Counted from the first letter of the stretch, positions 11,640 to 20,820 are shown. The stretch: 64,000 nucleotides of DNA from Hydrogenophaga sp. IBVHS1 (GCF_002127265.1 NZ_NFUU01000001.1:62001-126000); one strand, 5' to 3'. Numbers and translations: made by a program. The notes: generated by a model not told the origin, from the letters alone.

Positions 11640-13478
11640 TTACTTCTGGATCAGGTATTCGGCCGAAGCCATCACCATCAGGATCGCCGCCCACACGCGC
11701 CGGCGCCTCACGGTGTCGGAGCTGGTGCCATCCACAGGTGTGGCGTTGAGCGCTGTCACCATCAGTTGTCGGGAGTTGGCGGAGAGCTGGCCGGCGGTGA
11801 GCACCAGCGCGAGGTGATCGACCAGCGCGGTGGCATTGGTCACCAACGTGAGTTCGCGGGCGTAGTTGGCCACCACGTCGTAGGCGTAGTTGTTGTAGGC
11901 CGCCTGCGGCACGCCCGGGTTGGGGCAGTTGATGCCGCGCTCGATCAATCCCTGCATGAAGTTGAGGTAACCGCCCACCGACGTTTCATTGACAAGCTGG
12001 AACTCAGGTGCGGTGGCGCCCGATGCCGAAAGCGCCGTGCCCGGGGGCACGTAACCGGGGCGGAAGAAGTTGAACACCGAAGGCGGTCGCAAAGGGCTCT
12101 GGCCGATCTGGTTTGCCGGGTTCACCAGTTCGAAGATCTTCCAGCTGCCGGCAAGCGACGTGCCCCCGAAGGTGCGCGCCCACTGCACGAAGCGCACCAT
12201 GGGTTCACGCAGTTTGCCGAAGGTGGTGCTTTGCAGCGACTGCTGGCCGCGCGCCTCGTCGTCGAGCAAGATCGCCACCCAGACCGCTTTCAGATCGCCC
12301 CGCACACCCGAACCGTTGTTGTTGAAGCGAGCCGCCACCCGCGCCACGTAGGCCGGACTGGGGTTGCTCGTCACCAGCCGCTGGATCATCTGGCGCGCGA
12401 AGAACGGGCCCACGTTCGGGTGGTTGTACAGCGCGTCGAGCGCGATGCGCAGCGCCTCGCGACCCGGTGTGTTCGCCGGCACCGTCACACCGAGGAACGT
12501 GGCCGCCAGGTTGGAGTGGCGGCTCGCGTTGAGCGACATTGGCTTGCGCGCGAACTCCTTGGACTCGATGGTGTAGGTCTGGCCCGGCACCGTGTGGCGG
12601 ATGTTGTCGGAGCGGTCGAAGTCGTAACCCGTGAACACGCGCGCCAGGTTGGTCACGTCGTCCTGCGTGTAGCTCTCCAGCGGCACGCCGCCACTGGTTT
12701 GAACCGAGCCGTCCAGGTTGAGCCGGTACACGCCCAGACTGAAGAGCTGCATCACCTCGCGTGAGTAGTTCTCGTCGGGCACACGGCCGGTGGACGTGTT
12801 CTCTTTCTGGTTGCCTTTGGTGTTGAGGAAGTACCCCATCGCCGGATGCAACGTCACGTCTTCGAGCAACTGGCGGTAGTTGCCGAAGGCGTTGCGCATC
12901 AGCGTGTCCCACCAGCTGGCATAGGCATGGGCACGCCAGGTGAACTCGGCCGTGGTCAGTGAAGTGACGAAGAATTCCGAGAGCGCCAGCGCCACGCGCT
13001 TGCGCATCATGTCCGGACCGCTGAGCAGCTGGTTCCAGATCATGAAGTCGGCGGGGTAGTGGTTGAAGAAATAGTGGTTCGTGTCCACCGCGCCGTACCC
13101 ACGCGCTTCGAGCCAGTTCCAGCCGGTGATGCTTCGGTAGTTGGCGAACTGGTTGGCGAGCCATTGCGCGTAGCTGCCGTTGTTCCGCAACTCGGTGATT
13201 TCCGCGTTGGTCGACGAGAACTGCGCCTGCTGCAGGAACCGCGCGGCATCGGCGTCGGAGGCCGGCGCGGCGTGAGTGAATCCGCTGGTGGGAAAGTCGA
13301 CCACCCCAACGGCGGGTGGTGCTTCGGGGGTGTCTCCACCACCACCACCGCCACCGCAGGCGGCGAGCAAGGCGGCAGCGGCTGCCGCCGTGGCCAGTGG
13401 CGCCAGGTTCATGGACTCTGGTGCATGTTCAGGCGCGTCAACGCCGGCGGGTTTCGGGGGCGACTCGATGTCCGTCAT
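11640..13478 (-). CDS. DUF1800 protein, putative lipoprotein
   Basis: 612 residues. A strong ribosome-binding site (AGGAGG, complement of 13485-13490) supports the ATG at 13478. A lipobox-like LLAAC places a lipidated cysteine at residue 41, followed by a glycine run and Pro-rich linker; the N-region before the hydrophobic stretch is unusually long, and an in-frame ATG at 13412 would give a standard lipoprotein signal but lacks a clear ribosome-binding site. The DUF1800 core follows (QAQFSSTNAEI, RVALALSEFFV, NYSREVMQLFSLGVY, DVTNLARVFTGYDF). Upstream partner of the DUF1501 gene, 10 bases apart. Biochemical function unknown. Confidence 0.9.
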   Translation of the reverse strand: MTDIESPPKPAGVDAPEHAPESMNLAPLATAAAAAALLAACGGGGGGGDTPEAPPAVGVVDFPTSGFTHAAPASDADAARFLQQAQFSSTNAEITELRNNGSYAQWLANQFANYRSITGWNWLEARGYGAVDTNHYFFNHYPADFMIWNQLLSGPDMMRKRVALALSEFFVTSLTTAEFTWRAHAYASWWDTLMRNAFGNYRQLLEDVTLHPAMGYFLNTKGNQKENTSTGRVPDENYSREVMQLFSLGVYRLNLDGSVQTSGGVPLESYTQDDVTNLARVFTGYDFDRSDNIRHTVPGQTYTIESKEFARKPMSLNASRHSNLAATFLGVTVPANTPGREALRIALDALYNHPNVGPFFARQMIQRLVTSNPSPAYVARVAARFNNNGSGVRGDLKAVWVAILLDDEARGQQSLQSTTFGKLREPMVRFVQWARTFGGTSLAGSWKIFELVNPANQIGQSPLRPPSVFNFFRPGYVPPGTALSASGATAPEFQLVNETSVGGYLNFMQGLIERGINCPNPGVPQAAYNNYAYDVVANYARELTLVTNATALVDHLALVLTAGQLSANSRQLMVTALNATPVDGTSSDTVRRRRVWAAILMVMASAEYLIQK

Positions 13479-13572
13479 GGGATTCCTCCTCGGTTCAACG
13501 AGCGCGAGTCTAGGTGGCTGCTTTTTTTTACAAGCCCGATTTTCAAGTCGTTACAGGTGGGTGTGGCGCCCG

Positions 13573-13622
13573 AGCGGCAGCCGCCAGACGGTCATGCCGC
13601 TCGGCGTTGAGCGGCTGCCGCT
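13573..13622 (-). repeat. 12-bp perfect inverted repeat just downstream of pyrF
   Basis: AGCGGCAGCCGC (13573-13584) and its exact reverse complement (13611-13622) flank a 26-base loop, starting 9 bases past the pyrF stop on the minus strand. It could fold into a stable transcript 3' end, but no U-rich tract follows on the minus strand, so a classical intrinsic terminator is not supported. Confidence 0.6.
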
Positions 13623-13631
13623 GGTCGAAAG

Positions 13632-14471
13632 TCAGGTGCGCGCGGCGCGCAATTCGTCCCGCGTTTTCAGCGCGGCGAGGCGTGCGGCGGCGGCAAAGTC
13701 GGCTCCGCTGGAGGCATACAGAATGGCGCGCGAAGAGTTCACGATGATGGCGCCGGTGGTGGTTTCACCCTGTGTGCGCAGGCCGGCTTTCACAGTGGCC
13801 ACCGCGTCGCCCCCTTGTGCGCCCACACCAGGAATCAGCAGGGGCAACGTGGGTGCAATGGCGCGCACGCGCTCGATTTCTGCGGGGTAGGTGGCGCCCA
13901 CCACCAGGCCGAGCTGACCATTGAGGTTCCACGGGCCTTGTGCCAGGCGCGCCACATGTTCATACAGAAGAGGCTGGCCGTCCACCGAGGCCAGGCGCTG
14001 GTTCTGCAGGTCGTCGCCACCGGGGTTGGAGGTGCGGCACAAGAGGAACGCGCCCTTGCCGTGAAATTGCAGATAGGGTTGCACCGAGTCGAAGCCCATG
14101 AAGGGAGAGAGCGTGACGGCGTCGGCCCCGTAGCGCTCGAAGGCTTCAATGGCATATTGCTGCGCGGTGCTGCCGATGTCGCCGCGCTTGGCGTCCAGGA
14201 TCACCGGCACTTGCGGCGCGGTGCGGCGCATGAACGCCATCAGGCGTTCGAGCTGTTCTTCGGCGCGGTGTGCGGCGAAGTAGGCGATCTGGGGCTTGAA
14301 CGCAATGGCCGTGTCGGCCGTGGCCTCGACGATGGCGGCGCAGAAATCGTAGATGCGGCTGGCGTCGTTTTTCAGGTGAGCGGGAAACCGGGCGGGATCG
14401 GGGTCCAGGCCCACGCACAGCAGGGAACGGTTCAGGCGCTCGGCGCTGCTCAGCTTGTCGAGAAAAGTCAT
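13632..14471 (-). CDS. pyrF: Orotidine 5'-phosphate decarboxylase
   Basis: Last step of UMP synthesis, orotidine 5'-phosphate to UMP. 279 residues from ATG 14471, the length of the longer type-2 subfamily. The catalytic motif [15 protein letters not shown] and the phosphate-binding [12 protein letters not shown] segment are intact, and TFLDKL directly after the start is a common beginning in this subfamily. The much longer open frame upstream reads antisense to the EamA transporter and was rejected. Single gene; divergent from the EamA gene across a 120-base spacer in which I see no clear promoter. Confidence 0.97.
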   Translation of the reverse strand: MTFLDKLSSAERLNRSLLCVGLDPDPARFPAHLKNDASRIYDFCAAIVEATADTAIAFKPQIAYFAAHRAEEQLERLMAFMRRTAPQVPVILDAKRGDIGSTAQQYAIEAFERYGADAVTLSPFMGFDSVQPYLQFHGKGAFLLCRTSNPGGDDLQNQRLASVDGQPLLYEHVARLAQGPWNLNGQLGLVVGATYPAEIERVRAIAPTLPLLIPGVGAQGGDAVATVKAGLRTQGETTTGAIIVNSSRAILYASSGADFAAAARLAALKTRDELRAART

Positions 14472-14591
14472 GGAGGTAATTCTAGTTGCCGGGGTTTGCC
14501 CCCACGCTCCACCGCTGCGCGGGTCGCTGCCCCCCGCGGGGGTTGGCCTTGCTTGGGGCGGCCCGGCGCTGCGGCCCCTATAGTTCGCCTC

Positions 14592-15479
14592 ATGCAAGCC
14601 CTCTCCCGCCGGCAACTCGTCGTCCTCGTTCTGCTCACGCTGGTGTGGGGCATCAACTGGCCCATCATGAAGCTGGGCGTGAGCGATTTTCCGCCGCTCA
14701 CGTTCCGCACGCTCAGCATGTGGATCGGTTTGCCGTTTCTGGCGCTCGTGCTGGTGTGGCGGCGGGTGTCGTTTCGCATCGAGCGTGCGCACTGGCGCGA
14801 GGTGGGCGTGCTCACCTTGTTCAACATGCTGATCTGGCACACGCTGGTGATGCTGGCGATCCAGACGCTCTCCAGCGGGCGCACGGCGATCCTGGGCTAC
14901 ACCATGCCGGTGTTCTCCGCCATGGTGGGTGCGTGGTGGTTTGGTCAACGTCTGGCAGGGCGCGCCTGGGGCGGCGTGGCGGCGGCGGCCACTGGCGTGG
15001 TGCTGCTGCTCTGGCACGAGGTCACGCAGCTCTCCGGCGGGCCGATGGGGGTGGCCCTGATGCTGCTGGCGGCGGTGGCCTGGGCCTTCGGCACGCAGAT
15101 GATGCGCCGCACGAAGCTGCCGGAATCCACGCTCACGATCTCGTTCTGGATGACGGTGATCACCATGTTCTGGATGACCGCGCTGGCCGTGGTGTTCGAG
15201 CGTGAAGCCTGGAAGTGGCCGACGTTGCCGGTGTGGAGCGCGATTGTCTACAACGCGCTGGGCGTGTTCGCCTTTGCGCAGGTGGCGTGGCTCTCGCTCG
15301 CGCGCGATCTGCCCCCGATCGCTTCTACGCTGTCGGTGATGTTCATTCCAGTGCTGGGTGTGTTCAGCGGCGCACTCTGGCTCGGCGAGGTGCTGCACTG
15401 GCAGGACTGGGCTGCGGTAGTCCTGATCCTGTTTGCCATTGCAACCGTGCTCTGGCCCCCACGGAGCGCCAGCAGCTGA
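14592..15479 (+). CDS. EamA-family (drug/metabolite) transporter
   Basis: 295 residues with about ten hydrophobic helices arranged as two EamA repeats. The first repeat begins [17 protein letters not shown], with FPPLTFRTL following, and the second has [13 protein letters not shown] and closes with [14 protein letters not shown]. Members of this superfamily export metabolites or amino acids; the substrate cannot be predicted. The ATG at 14592 is chosen because membrane sequence starts there. It is divergent from pyrF, and its stop lies only two bases from the stop of the convergent uracil-DNA glycosylase gene. Confidence 0.92.
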   Translation: MQALSRRQLVVLVLLTLVWGINWPIMKLGVSDFPPLTFRTLSMWIGLPFLALVLVWRRVSFRIERAHWREVGVLTLFNMLIWHTLVMLAIQTLSSGRTAILGYTMPVFSAMVGAWWFGQRLAGRAWGGVAAAATGVVLLLWHEVTQLSGGPMGVALMLLAAVAWAFGTQMMRRTKLPESTLTISFWMTVITMFWMTALAVVFEREAWKWPTLPVWSAIVYNALGVFAFAQVAWLSLARDLPPIASTLSVMFIPVLGVFSGALWLGEVLHWQDWAAVVLILFAIATVLWPPRSASS

Positions 15480-15481
15480 GT

Positions 15482-16294
15482 TCAGCGTTCCAGTACGTCC
15501 ATCGCCAGGCAAAGATCGGCCCAGGCCTTGCCCTTGTCGGTGGGCGTGCGCAGCAGGTAGGCCGGGTGGTAGCTCACGATCACCGGCACGCCTTCGTAAT
15601 GGTGTACCCGGCCGCGCAGGCGACCGATGGGCTCGGTGGTCTTGAGCAGTGCCTGCACCGCGAAGCGCCCCATGGCGACGATGACGCGCGGCTTGACCAG
15701 CGCCACCTGGCGCGCAAGGTACGGCTCGCACTGCACCACTTCTTCGGGCAGTGGATTGCGGTTGGCTGGCGGGCGGCACTTGAGCACATTGGCAATGAAC
15801 GCGCCTTGTGCCCCCTGGCCGGTGCGGCTGCGGCCCACGGCGTGCAGCATGTTGTCGAGCAATTCGCCGGCCGCGCCCACGAAGGGCTCGCCACGCAGGT
15901 CCTCGTTTTCGCCGGGCGCCTCGCCCACGATCATCCAGTCGGCCTGCTCGTCGCCCACGCCGAACACGGTGTTCTTGCGGCTCTTGCACAAGCCGCAGGC
16001 TTCACAACCCGCGACCGTCTCGCGCAAGGTTGCCCAGTCCATGGTGTGCACGCTTCCGGCCCGGGAAGGGCGCATGTCCACCACGGCTTCTGCCACGGCT
16101 GGCGAAGGCGCGCGGTTGGACGGGGCTGCAGGGCGGACCGCAACCGGTGAGGCCGCTGCAGGCGGCAGCGGAACCGCTGCAACGGTGGCCGGCCGCGGCT
16201 TGGGCGCCCACACGCGCACACCCATTTCGGCCAGCATGGCGCGCTGGCGCGCATCAAGCTGCGGCACAAAGGAGGTATCGACCGTTTCGCTCAT
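15482..16294 (-). CDS. Uracil-DNA glycosylase, family 4 (Fe-S type)
   Basis: 270 residues. The C-terminal ~165 residues form a family-4 uracil-DNA glycosylase: 4Fe-4S ligands CEAC and C-x15-C, catalytic region GEAPGENED and the HPAYLLR motif. It removes uracil from DNA in base excision repair. The first ~100 residues are a Pro/Ala-rich, probably disordered extension, as in SPO1-type 'uracil-DNA glycosylase/DNA polymerase-like' proteins of betaproteobacteria. The start ATG overlaps the rimI stop (ATGA at 16291-16294), making it the third gene of tsaB-rimI-udg. Confidence 0.93.
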   Translation of the reverse strand: MSETVDTSFVPQLDARQRAMLAEMGVRVWAPKPRPATVAAVPLPPAAASPVAVRPAAPSNRAPSPAVAEAVVDMRPSRAGSVHTMDWATLRETVAGCEACGLCKSRKNTVFGVGDEQADWMIVGEAPGENEDLRGEPFVGAAGELLDNMLHAVGRSRTGQGAQGAFIANVLKCRPPANRNPLPEEVVQCEPYLARQVALVKPRVIVAMGRFAVQALLKTTEPIGRLRGRVHHYEGVPVIVSYHPAYLLRTPTDKGKAWADLCLAMDVLER

Positions 16295-16935
16295 GGCGGA
16301 CTCGCGGTGGGCTCTTCGAGTTGCAGGCTCATCACCACTGCATCTTCGCGCTGGATGTGTCCCGTGGGGTAGTAGCCCTTGCGCACGCCCACCTGCTTGA
16401 AGCCGTACCCCTCGTAGAGGCGACGCGCCGGCGCATTGCTCTCGCGCACTTCCAGCCACAGCCAGTGCGCCTGCTGGCCCCGCGACCAGAGCGCAAGCGC
16501 GTCGAGCATGAAGCGCGCCCAGCCCTGCCGCTGGTGCGCCGGCGCTACGGTTATGTTGAGGAGGTGCACCTCGTCCACCCCCGACATGGCCACGAGGTAG
16601 CCGAGCAGGCGGCGCCCATCGGCTCGCTCACTGGCCGTGTTCTCACCCGGCAGCGATTCGCCCAGCAGCATCACGGCGGGGTAGCCGGCCTGCAGCGAAT
16701 CCCGGAAATGCTTGCGCGACCAGGGGTGTGCGTAGGCGCTCATCTCCAGCGCATGGACGGCATCGAGGTCGGGCGTGGTCATGGGCTCGAAGGCCACGCG
16801 CCGCTCCGCCTGTGCAGCTGGGCCAGGGCGGGTCATGGGGGTGGAAGAGCCTGGCCAGAGGCCGCTGGCCCAGGCCGGGAGTTCGACACCTGCACCCACG
16901 CGCCCCATGGCGCCGCCGTTCCAGGAGCCGCTCAT
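16291..16935 (-). CDS. rimI: Ribosomal protein S18 alanine N-acetyltransferase
   Basis: GNAT-fold acetyltransferase that acetylates the N-terminal alanine of S18. The core (about residues 45-205) has HALEMSAYAHPWSRKHFRDS, the acetyl-CoA loop VAPAHQRQGWARFML and EVRESNAPARRLYEGYGF. The start is uncertain: ATG 16935 overlaps the tsaB stop by four bases and is chosen for coupling, but residues 1-45 are not conserved and an internal ATG (near residue 34 or 52) is possible. tsaB-rimI adjacency is widespread. Ends overlapping the udg start. Confidence 0.93.
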   Translation of the reverse strand: MSGSWNGGAMGRVGAGVELPAWASGLWPGSSTPMTRPGPAAQAERRVAFEPMTTPDLDAVHALEMSAYAHPWSRKHFRDSLQAGYPAVMLLGESLPGENTASERADGRRLLGYLVAMSGVDEVHLLNITVAPAHQRQGWARFMLDALALWSRGQQAHWLWLEVRESNAPARRLYEGYGFKQVGVRKGYYPTGHIQREDAVVMSLQLEEPTASPP

Positions 16936-17708
16936 GGGGTCACCTCCGCGTTGCGCACGGCGGTGCGCTGGCCCTCGCGTTCGGCCGTGGTTTTCGCCAC
17001 CTTGTCTCGCACGTAGAGCGGCAGTGCGTCCCGGGCCGCCAGGCCACCCCCGCCCGCGAGCAGGCGCGGCGCGAGGCGCAGCAAGGCGCTGGCGGTGGGC
17101 AGGGCGCTCGCATGCGCGCCCCGCACGCTGGTCAGCAGATCGGGGTAGGCGTGCAGCGCATTGCCCACCAGCAGCGGGATGGGGCCGACGGGCAATACGC
17201 CGTCAAGGTAACCAGCCAGGTCGGCCGGGGCGCACAGGCGCGCGGGGGCGAGTGCGCGCAAGCCATCGGCACTGAGCGCATACGGCGCCACGTACAGCTC
17301 GCTCATGCGCGCATCCAGCAGCACCACGATGTGGCCGGGCAGCGGTTCGCCGCGTTGCTCCGTGGCGTGGCGGGCTTCTTCGGCAAGCGCGAGCAGGGTG
17401 TCCACTGGCAGCACCGGAATGCCCCCCGGCCGCGCGCCGTAGGCCAGGCCCTGGGCCACCGCGCAGGCGGTGCGCAGACCGGTGAACGAACCCGGACCTC
17501 GGCCGAACACCACCGCATCGAGGCTGGCCAGCGGCCAGTCGGCCTGGTTCAGCAGGTCACGCACCAAGGGCAGCAGCGTGGCCGATGCCTGCGCGCCGCC
17601 CGGGCCGCTGTGCAGCCACATGGCACCGCCCGGCGCGCCGGAACCCAGGGCCACCGAGAGGGTGTCGGTGCTGGTTTCTATGGCAAGCAGGCGCGTCGTT
17701 TCGGGCAT
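16932..17708 (-). CDS. tsaB: tRNA N6-threonylcarbamoyladenosine synthesis protein TsaB
   Basis: 258 residues from ATG 17708 (MPETTRLLAIETSTDTLSVA). The ASKHA-fold N-terminus and VVFGRGPGSFTGLRTACAVAQGLA segment are diagnostic of TsaB (YeaZ), which pairs with TsaD and TsaE to transfer the threonylcarbamoyl group onto A37 of ANN-decoding tRNAs. An upstream in-frame ATG at 17741 adds 11 residues and cannot be excluded. First gene of an overlapping operon with rimI and udg. The TsaC-type enzyme of the same pathway is at 20821-21834. Confidence 0.95.
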   Translation of the reverse strand: MPETTRLLAIETSTDTLSVALGSGAPGGAMWLHSGPGGAQASATLLPLVRDLLNQADWPLASLDAVVFGRGPGSFTGLRTACAVAQGLAYGARPGGIPVLPVDTLLALAEEARHATEQRGEPLPGHIVVLLDARMSELYVAPYALSADGLRALAPARLCAPADLAGYLDGVLPVGPIPLLVGNALHAYPDLLTSVRGAHASALPTASALLRLAPRLLAGGGGLAARDALPLYVRDKVAKTTAEREGQRTAVRNAEVTP

Positions 17709-17828
17709 CCGGGCATTATCGGCCACCGTGTCAGGTTGCACGGTCGGGCGGCAGTCTGTCTCTCTCTCGCCTCAATGCGTGCCTGCAGGCCCCCCGTGGC
17801 ACTTCGCGCGTTTCATAATGAAACGGTC

Positions 17829-19358
17829 ATGCCGATTTCCCAACTTTTCAATCAGCTCACCCTCCTGCCTCGCCACTTGCGCGTGCTGGTCATTGGCCTG
17901 TTGACGGGCCTGTGCCTGCCCGCCTGCGCGCAGTTGCCCGGCCGGGGCGATCCGCTGCCGCCAGCGGTGCTCGCCGCGCTGCAGCGAGCCCAGGTGCCGC
18001 CGAGCGCCTTGTCCACGCTGGTGGTGTCCATCGAACCCGGTGGCCATGAGCGCCTGCGCCACCGGGCCAACACCTCGGTCAACCCGGCATCGGTGATGAA
18101 GCTGGTGACCACCTACGCCGCCATCGACATGCTGGGCGCCGACTTCACCTGGGCCACCCGTTTCTACACCGATGGGGTGGTCGAGGGCGGCGTGCTGCGC
18201 GGCAACCTGTATGTGCGCGGCGGCGGCGACCCCAAGCTCGTGCTCGAGCGCATTCAGCAGGCCTTTCTTGCGCTGCAGGCGCAGGGCGTGAACGTGATCC
18301 TGGGCGATATGGTGCTCGACCACAGCGCCTTCGAGCTGCCCCTGATCGACCCCGGCGCCTTCGACGGCGAAGCCCTGCGCCCCTACAACGCCACGCCCGA
18401 TGCGCTGCTGGTGAACTTCAAGTCGGTCATCCTCACCTTTGCGCCCGACCCCGCCAACGGCGTGGCCCGCGTGTTCAGCGAGCCGCCCATGGCGCGGCTG
18501 ACCATCGACGCCACCGTGCCGCTGGCGCGCGCGGGCACCTGCGGCGACTGGCGCGGCGGCTTGCTGGCGCGCTTCGACGACGCCAACGCCATCCGCTTCG
18601 AAGGCCGCTACCCGCAGAGCTGCGGCGAACTCAAGTGGCCGGTGGCCTACCAGGAGCCTGGCACCTACGCCGCGCGCGCCATGGAAGGCGTGTGGCGTGC
18701 CGCCGGTGGCTCCATCACCGGCGCCGTGCGCACCGGCCTCACCCCGCCCGGCGTGCAGTTGCTGCACGAAGCGCGCTCGCTGCCGCTGTCCGAAATCATC
18801 GTGGACGTGAACCAGTGGAGCAACAACGTGATGGCGCAGCAGTTGTTCCTCACGCTCGGACAACTCTCACCGGTCAACTACGTGTCGCAAGGCTCCATCG
18901 CCGACCGCCAGACGCTGGTGCGCCCCGGCCGCTTCGAGCGCTCGCGCGAAGTGATGGCCGAATGGTGGCAACGCACCTTCGGCCCGCGCGCCATTGCGCC
19001 TGTGCTCGACAACGGCTCCGGCCTCTCGCGCGACGAACGCATCACCCCCGAATCGCTCGCCGGCCTGCTGCGACACGCCGCCCTGCATCCGCAGGGTGCG
19101 CAGTTCGTGCAGTCGCTCTCGGTGGCCGGCGTCAATGGCACCGCTTCGCGCCTGGCGCGCGGCCCCACCAGCGCCGCACGCGGCAACGCCTGGATCAAGA
19201 CCGGCACCCTGCGCGACGTGACCGGCATCGCCGGTTACGTCAACGCCGTCAACGGCGCCCGCTACGCCGTGGTCGGCTTCATCAACCACCCGAATGCGCC
19301 AGCGGCGCGGCCGGCGCTGGATGCGCTGCTGGAGTGGGTGGCGCAGCAGCCGGATTGA
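17829..19358 (+). CDS. dacB: D-alanyl-D-alanine carboxypeptidase/endopeptidase (PBP4 type)
   Basis: Periplasmic penicillin-binding protein of class C, cutting D-Ala from peptidoglycan stems or cross-links. 509 residues. A signal sequence (VLVIGLLTGLCLPACAQ) precedes the mature protein; the active-site triads are all visible: SVMK (Ser88, Lys91), SNN after VDVNQW, and KTGT near the C-terminus. An insertion of about 200 residues separates SxxK from SxN, as in PBP4. Start chosen at 17829, before the signal peptide. Its TGA abuts the TCA (stop on the other strand) of the CAP lipoprotein, forming TGATCA. Confidence 0.95.
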   Translation: MPISQLFNQLTLLPRHLRVLVIGLLTGLCLPACAQLPGRGDPLPPAVLAALQRAQVPPSALSTLVVSIEPGGHERLRHRANTSVNPASVMKLVTTYAAIDMLGADFTWATRFYTDGVVEGGVLRGNLYVRGGGDPKLVLERIQQAFLALQAQGVNVILGDMVLDHSAFELPLIDPGAFDGEALRPYNATPDALLVNFKSVILTFAPDPANGVARVFSEPPMARLTIDATVPLARAGTCGDWRGGLLARFDDANAIRFEGRYPQSCGELKWPVAYQEPGTYAARAMEGVWRAAGGSITGAVRTGLTPPGVQLLHEARSLPLSEIIVDVNQWSNNVMAQQLFLTLGQLSPVNYVSQGSIADRQTLVRPGRFERSREVMAEWWQRTFGPRAIAPVLDNGSGLSRDERITPESLAGLLRHAALHPQGAQFVQSLSVAGVNGTASRLARGPTSAARGNAWIKTGTLRDVTGIAGYVNAVNGARYAVVGFINHPNAPAARPALDALLEWVAQQPD

Positions 19359-20393
19359 TCAGTCCGCCCCGGTCGTGAACGAAAACGTCTTGAGAAACGA
19401 CACTCCGTTGTTCGTGCCACCGAGCGACACCCGATACGTGGTGAAGGCGGTCAGGGGCGCGTCAGCTGCCACATAGCCCTGGTGCGCGCCGAACGCGCCG
19501 AGGTGGTCGTTGGCGCCGGTGATGGGTGGGCGCAGCGGCACGGTGAAACCGCTGCTGGTGTTGGTGAGCACGGTGCTGGTGATCGTGAGCGTGTGGCCTT
19601 CCTTGAGGCTGACCATGATCGACGTGCCCAGGGGGCTGGTCGAAAGATCGCGTCCCGGCACCGGATTCGGTTCTTCGTGGTACAGCGCGGCGGCGACGTT
19701 GCTGTCGCCATCGCAGGGGTAGGTCAGCACGGCGTTGTCGTCCTGCGCGGCCGCCTGGCTGCCTGCGCTTGTCTGGTAGCCAGTGTTGAACACGATCGAC
19801 CGGCGGCCGGCCCCGGGGGTGCTGGCATCGGGCGCGCCGGCATCGATGGCGTTGCGAATGGCGACGCCCACGTCGCGGTAGCCGTCGAGCATGGCGTTGG
19901 CGTGGTAGGGCGCGTTGAGCAGACTGCGCGTGCCACCGATGCCGAAGCCGATGGTGTCGTTGCCATCAACATCGCTGCTGTAGTAGGCCAGTTGCTCGGA
20001 GACCGCAGCCTGCAAAGAACTGGTCAGATAGCCTGCGGCAATCATGCGATCGAGCGGCGCGGCTCCAGTGAAATGCGCCGAGCCAGTCGTTTGTGTGTGG
20101 CTGAAGGCTGCGTGGTAGGCGAGCCACCGGGCGTGTCCCGCAGCGCTCGTGTCGAGCGCCGTGTGCTGGGCGAGCTGCCCGTGGCCGCAGCGGCCGCGGA
20201 TTTCATTGAGCGTGGTGAACGCCTGCAGTTCTTCGGAAAGCGCTGCGTAGCTTGGCGTGGGCACGGTGAGTTGCAGGCCGGCGTTGACAGATGCGGAGTT
20301 GGCTGCCGTGCCTTCGTCTTCGTCACCGCCCCCGCCCCCGCAGCCGGCCAGCGCAAGGGTGAGCGCCACGGCGGGCAGAAATCTGTTGATCAT
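19359..20393 (-). CDS. CAP-domain (SCP/PR1-like) lipoprotein
   Basis: 344 residues. A lipoprotein signal with lipobox LAGC (Cys18) is followed by a Gly/Asp/Glu-rich spacer. Residues ~55-200 resemble a bacterial CAP domain: NEIRGRCG, HARWLAYHAAFSHT, the GAAPLDRMIAAGY motif and AVSEQL with the conserved Glu. Residues ~215-344 are a Thr/Ser-rich beta region of no recognised family. Bacterial CAP proteins are envelope or secreted proteins of mostly unknown role. Its stop directly abuts that of dacB; its 5' region faces SemiSWEET and holds operator-like repeats. Confidence 0.8.
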   Translation of the reverse strand: MINRFLPAVALTLALAGCGGGGGDEDEGTAANSASVNAGLQLTVPTPSYAALSEELQAFTTLNEIRGRCGHGQLAQHTALDTSAAGHARWLAYHAAFSHTQTTGSAHFTGAAPLDRMIAAGYLTSSLQAAVSEQLAYYSSDVDGNDTIGFGIGGTRSLLNAPYHANAMLDGYRDVGVAIRNAIDAGAPDASTPGAGRRSIVFNTGYQTSAGSQAAAQDDNAVLTYPCDGDSNVAAALYHEEPNPVPGRDLSTSPLGTSIMVSLKEGHTLTITSTVLTNTSSGFTVPLRPPITGANDHLGAFGAHQGYVAADAPLTAFTTYRVSLGGTNNGVSFLKTFSFTTGAD

Positions 20394-20442
20394 GGGTTTC
20401 CCTGGTTCGCGCCTCCTCGGTGGGTCGCGGCGTTTTAGAAGC

Positions 20443-20472
20443 CTGAAATGATAACAAAAGTACTCATTTCAG
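20443..20472. promoter_or_regulatory. 9-bp inverted repeat upstream of CAP lipoprotein, operator-like
   Basis: CTGAAATGA (20443-20451) and TCATTTCAG (20464-20472) form a perfect inverted repeat with a 12-base A-rich spacer, 50 bases upstream of the CAP lipoprotein start and 60 upstream of SemiSWEET. Regulator unknown. Confidence 0.45.
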
Positions 20473-20475
20473 CGC

Positions 20476-20497
20476 TTCAGATCCGGTTCAGATCCGG
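20476..20497. repeat. Tandem 11-bp direct repeat in divergent promoter region
   Basis: TTCAGATCCGG occurs twice head to tail with no spacer, starting four bases after the 9-bp palindrome. An 11-base period places both copies on one DNA face, as expected of a direct-repeat operator, although replication slippage would give the same pattern. Confidence 0.6.
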
Positions 20498-20531
20498 CAC
20501 TGATGAACGACGTGGTCCGTATCATTCCGCC

Positions 20532-20801
20532 ATGCAAACCAGCGAACTCATTGGCTTCGGCGCCGCTTTCCTCTCCACCGCGAGCTTCGTGCCGCAGGTC
20601 TGGCTGACCTTTCGCACGCGCGATGTGAGCGGCATTTCGCTGGGCATGTACAGCGTGTTCACTCTCGGGGTGGCGCTCTGGCTGGTGTACGGCCTGAGCC
20701 TGGCGGCATGGCCGGTGGTGGCGGCCAACGCCATCACCCTGGCACTCGCCGTGTCGATCCTGGTGATGAAGCTGCGCTACGGCAGCCGGCCCGCGCGCTG
20801 A
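20532..20801 (+). CDS. SemiSWEET-type sugar transporter
   Basis: 89 residues from ATG 20532, three predicted membrane helices. The PQ-loop motif is present (SFVPQVWLTF, Pro21-Gln22), followed by RDVSGISLGMYSVF and a helix with LWLVYGL, the standard SemiSWEET layout. Such proteins work as homodimers moving sugars across the inner membrane. The upstream reading frame of 28 more codons crosses the promoter repeats and was not included. Divergent from the CAP lipoprotein; convergent with the sua5 gene. Substrate unknown. Confidence 0.9.
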   Translation: MQTSELIGFGAAFLSTASFVPQVWLTFRTRDVSGISLGMYSVFTLGVALWLVYGLSLAAWPVVAANAITLALAVSILVMKLRYGSRPAR

Positions 20802-20820
20802 GGCCGTTCGCCGCTGGGGT

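Noticed and set aside
13522..13529. Run of eight T as terminator for the region downstream of pyrF
   Set aside because: It is on the wrong strand for pyrF and has no adjacent stem; it lies in the promoter region of the DUF1800 gene.
14472..15989. Upstream extension of the pyrF frame antisense to the EamA gene
   Set aside because: Conserved PyrF sequence begins at 14471, and the EamA transporter occupies the other strand.
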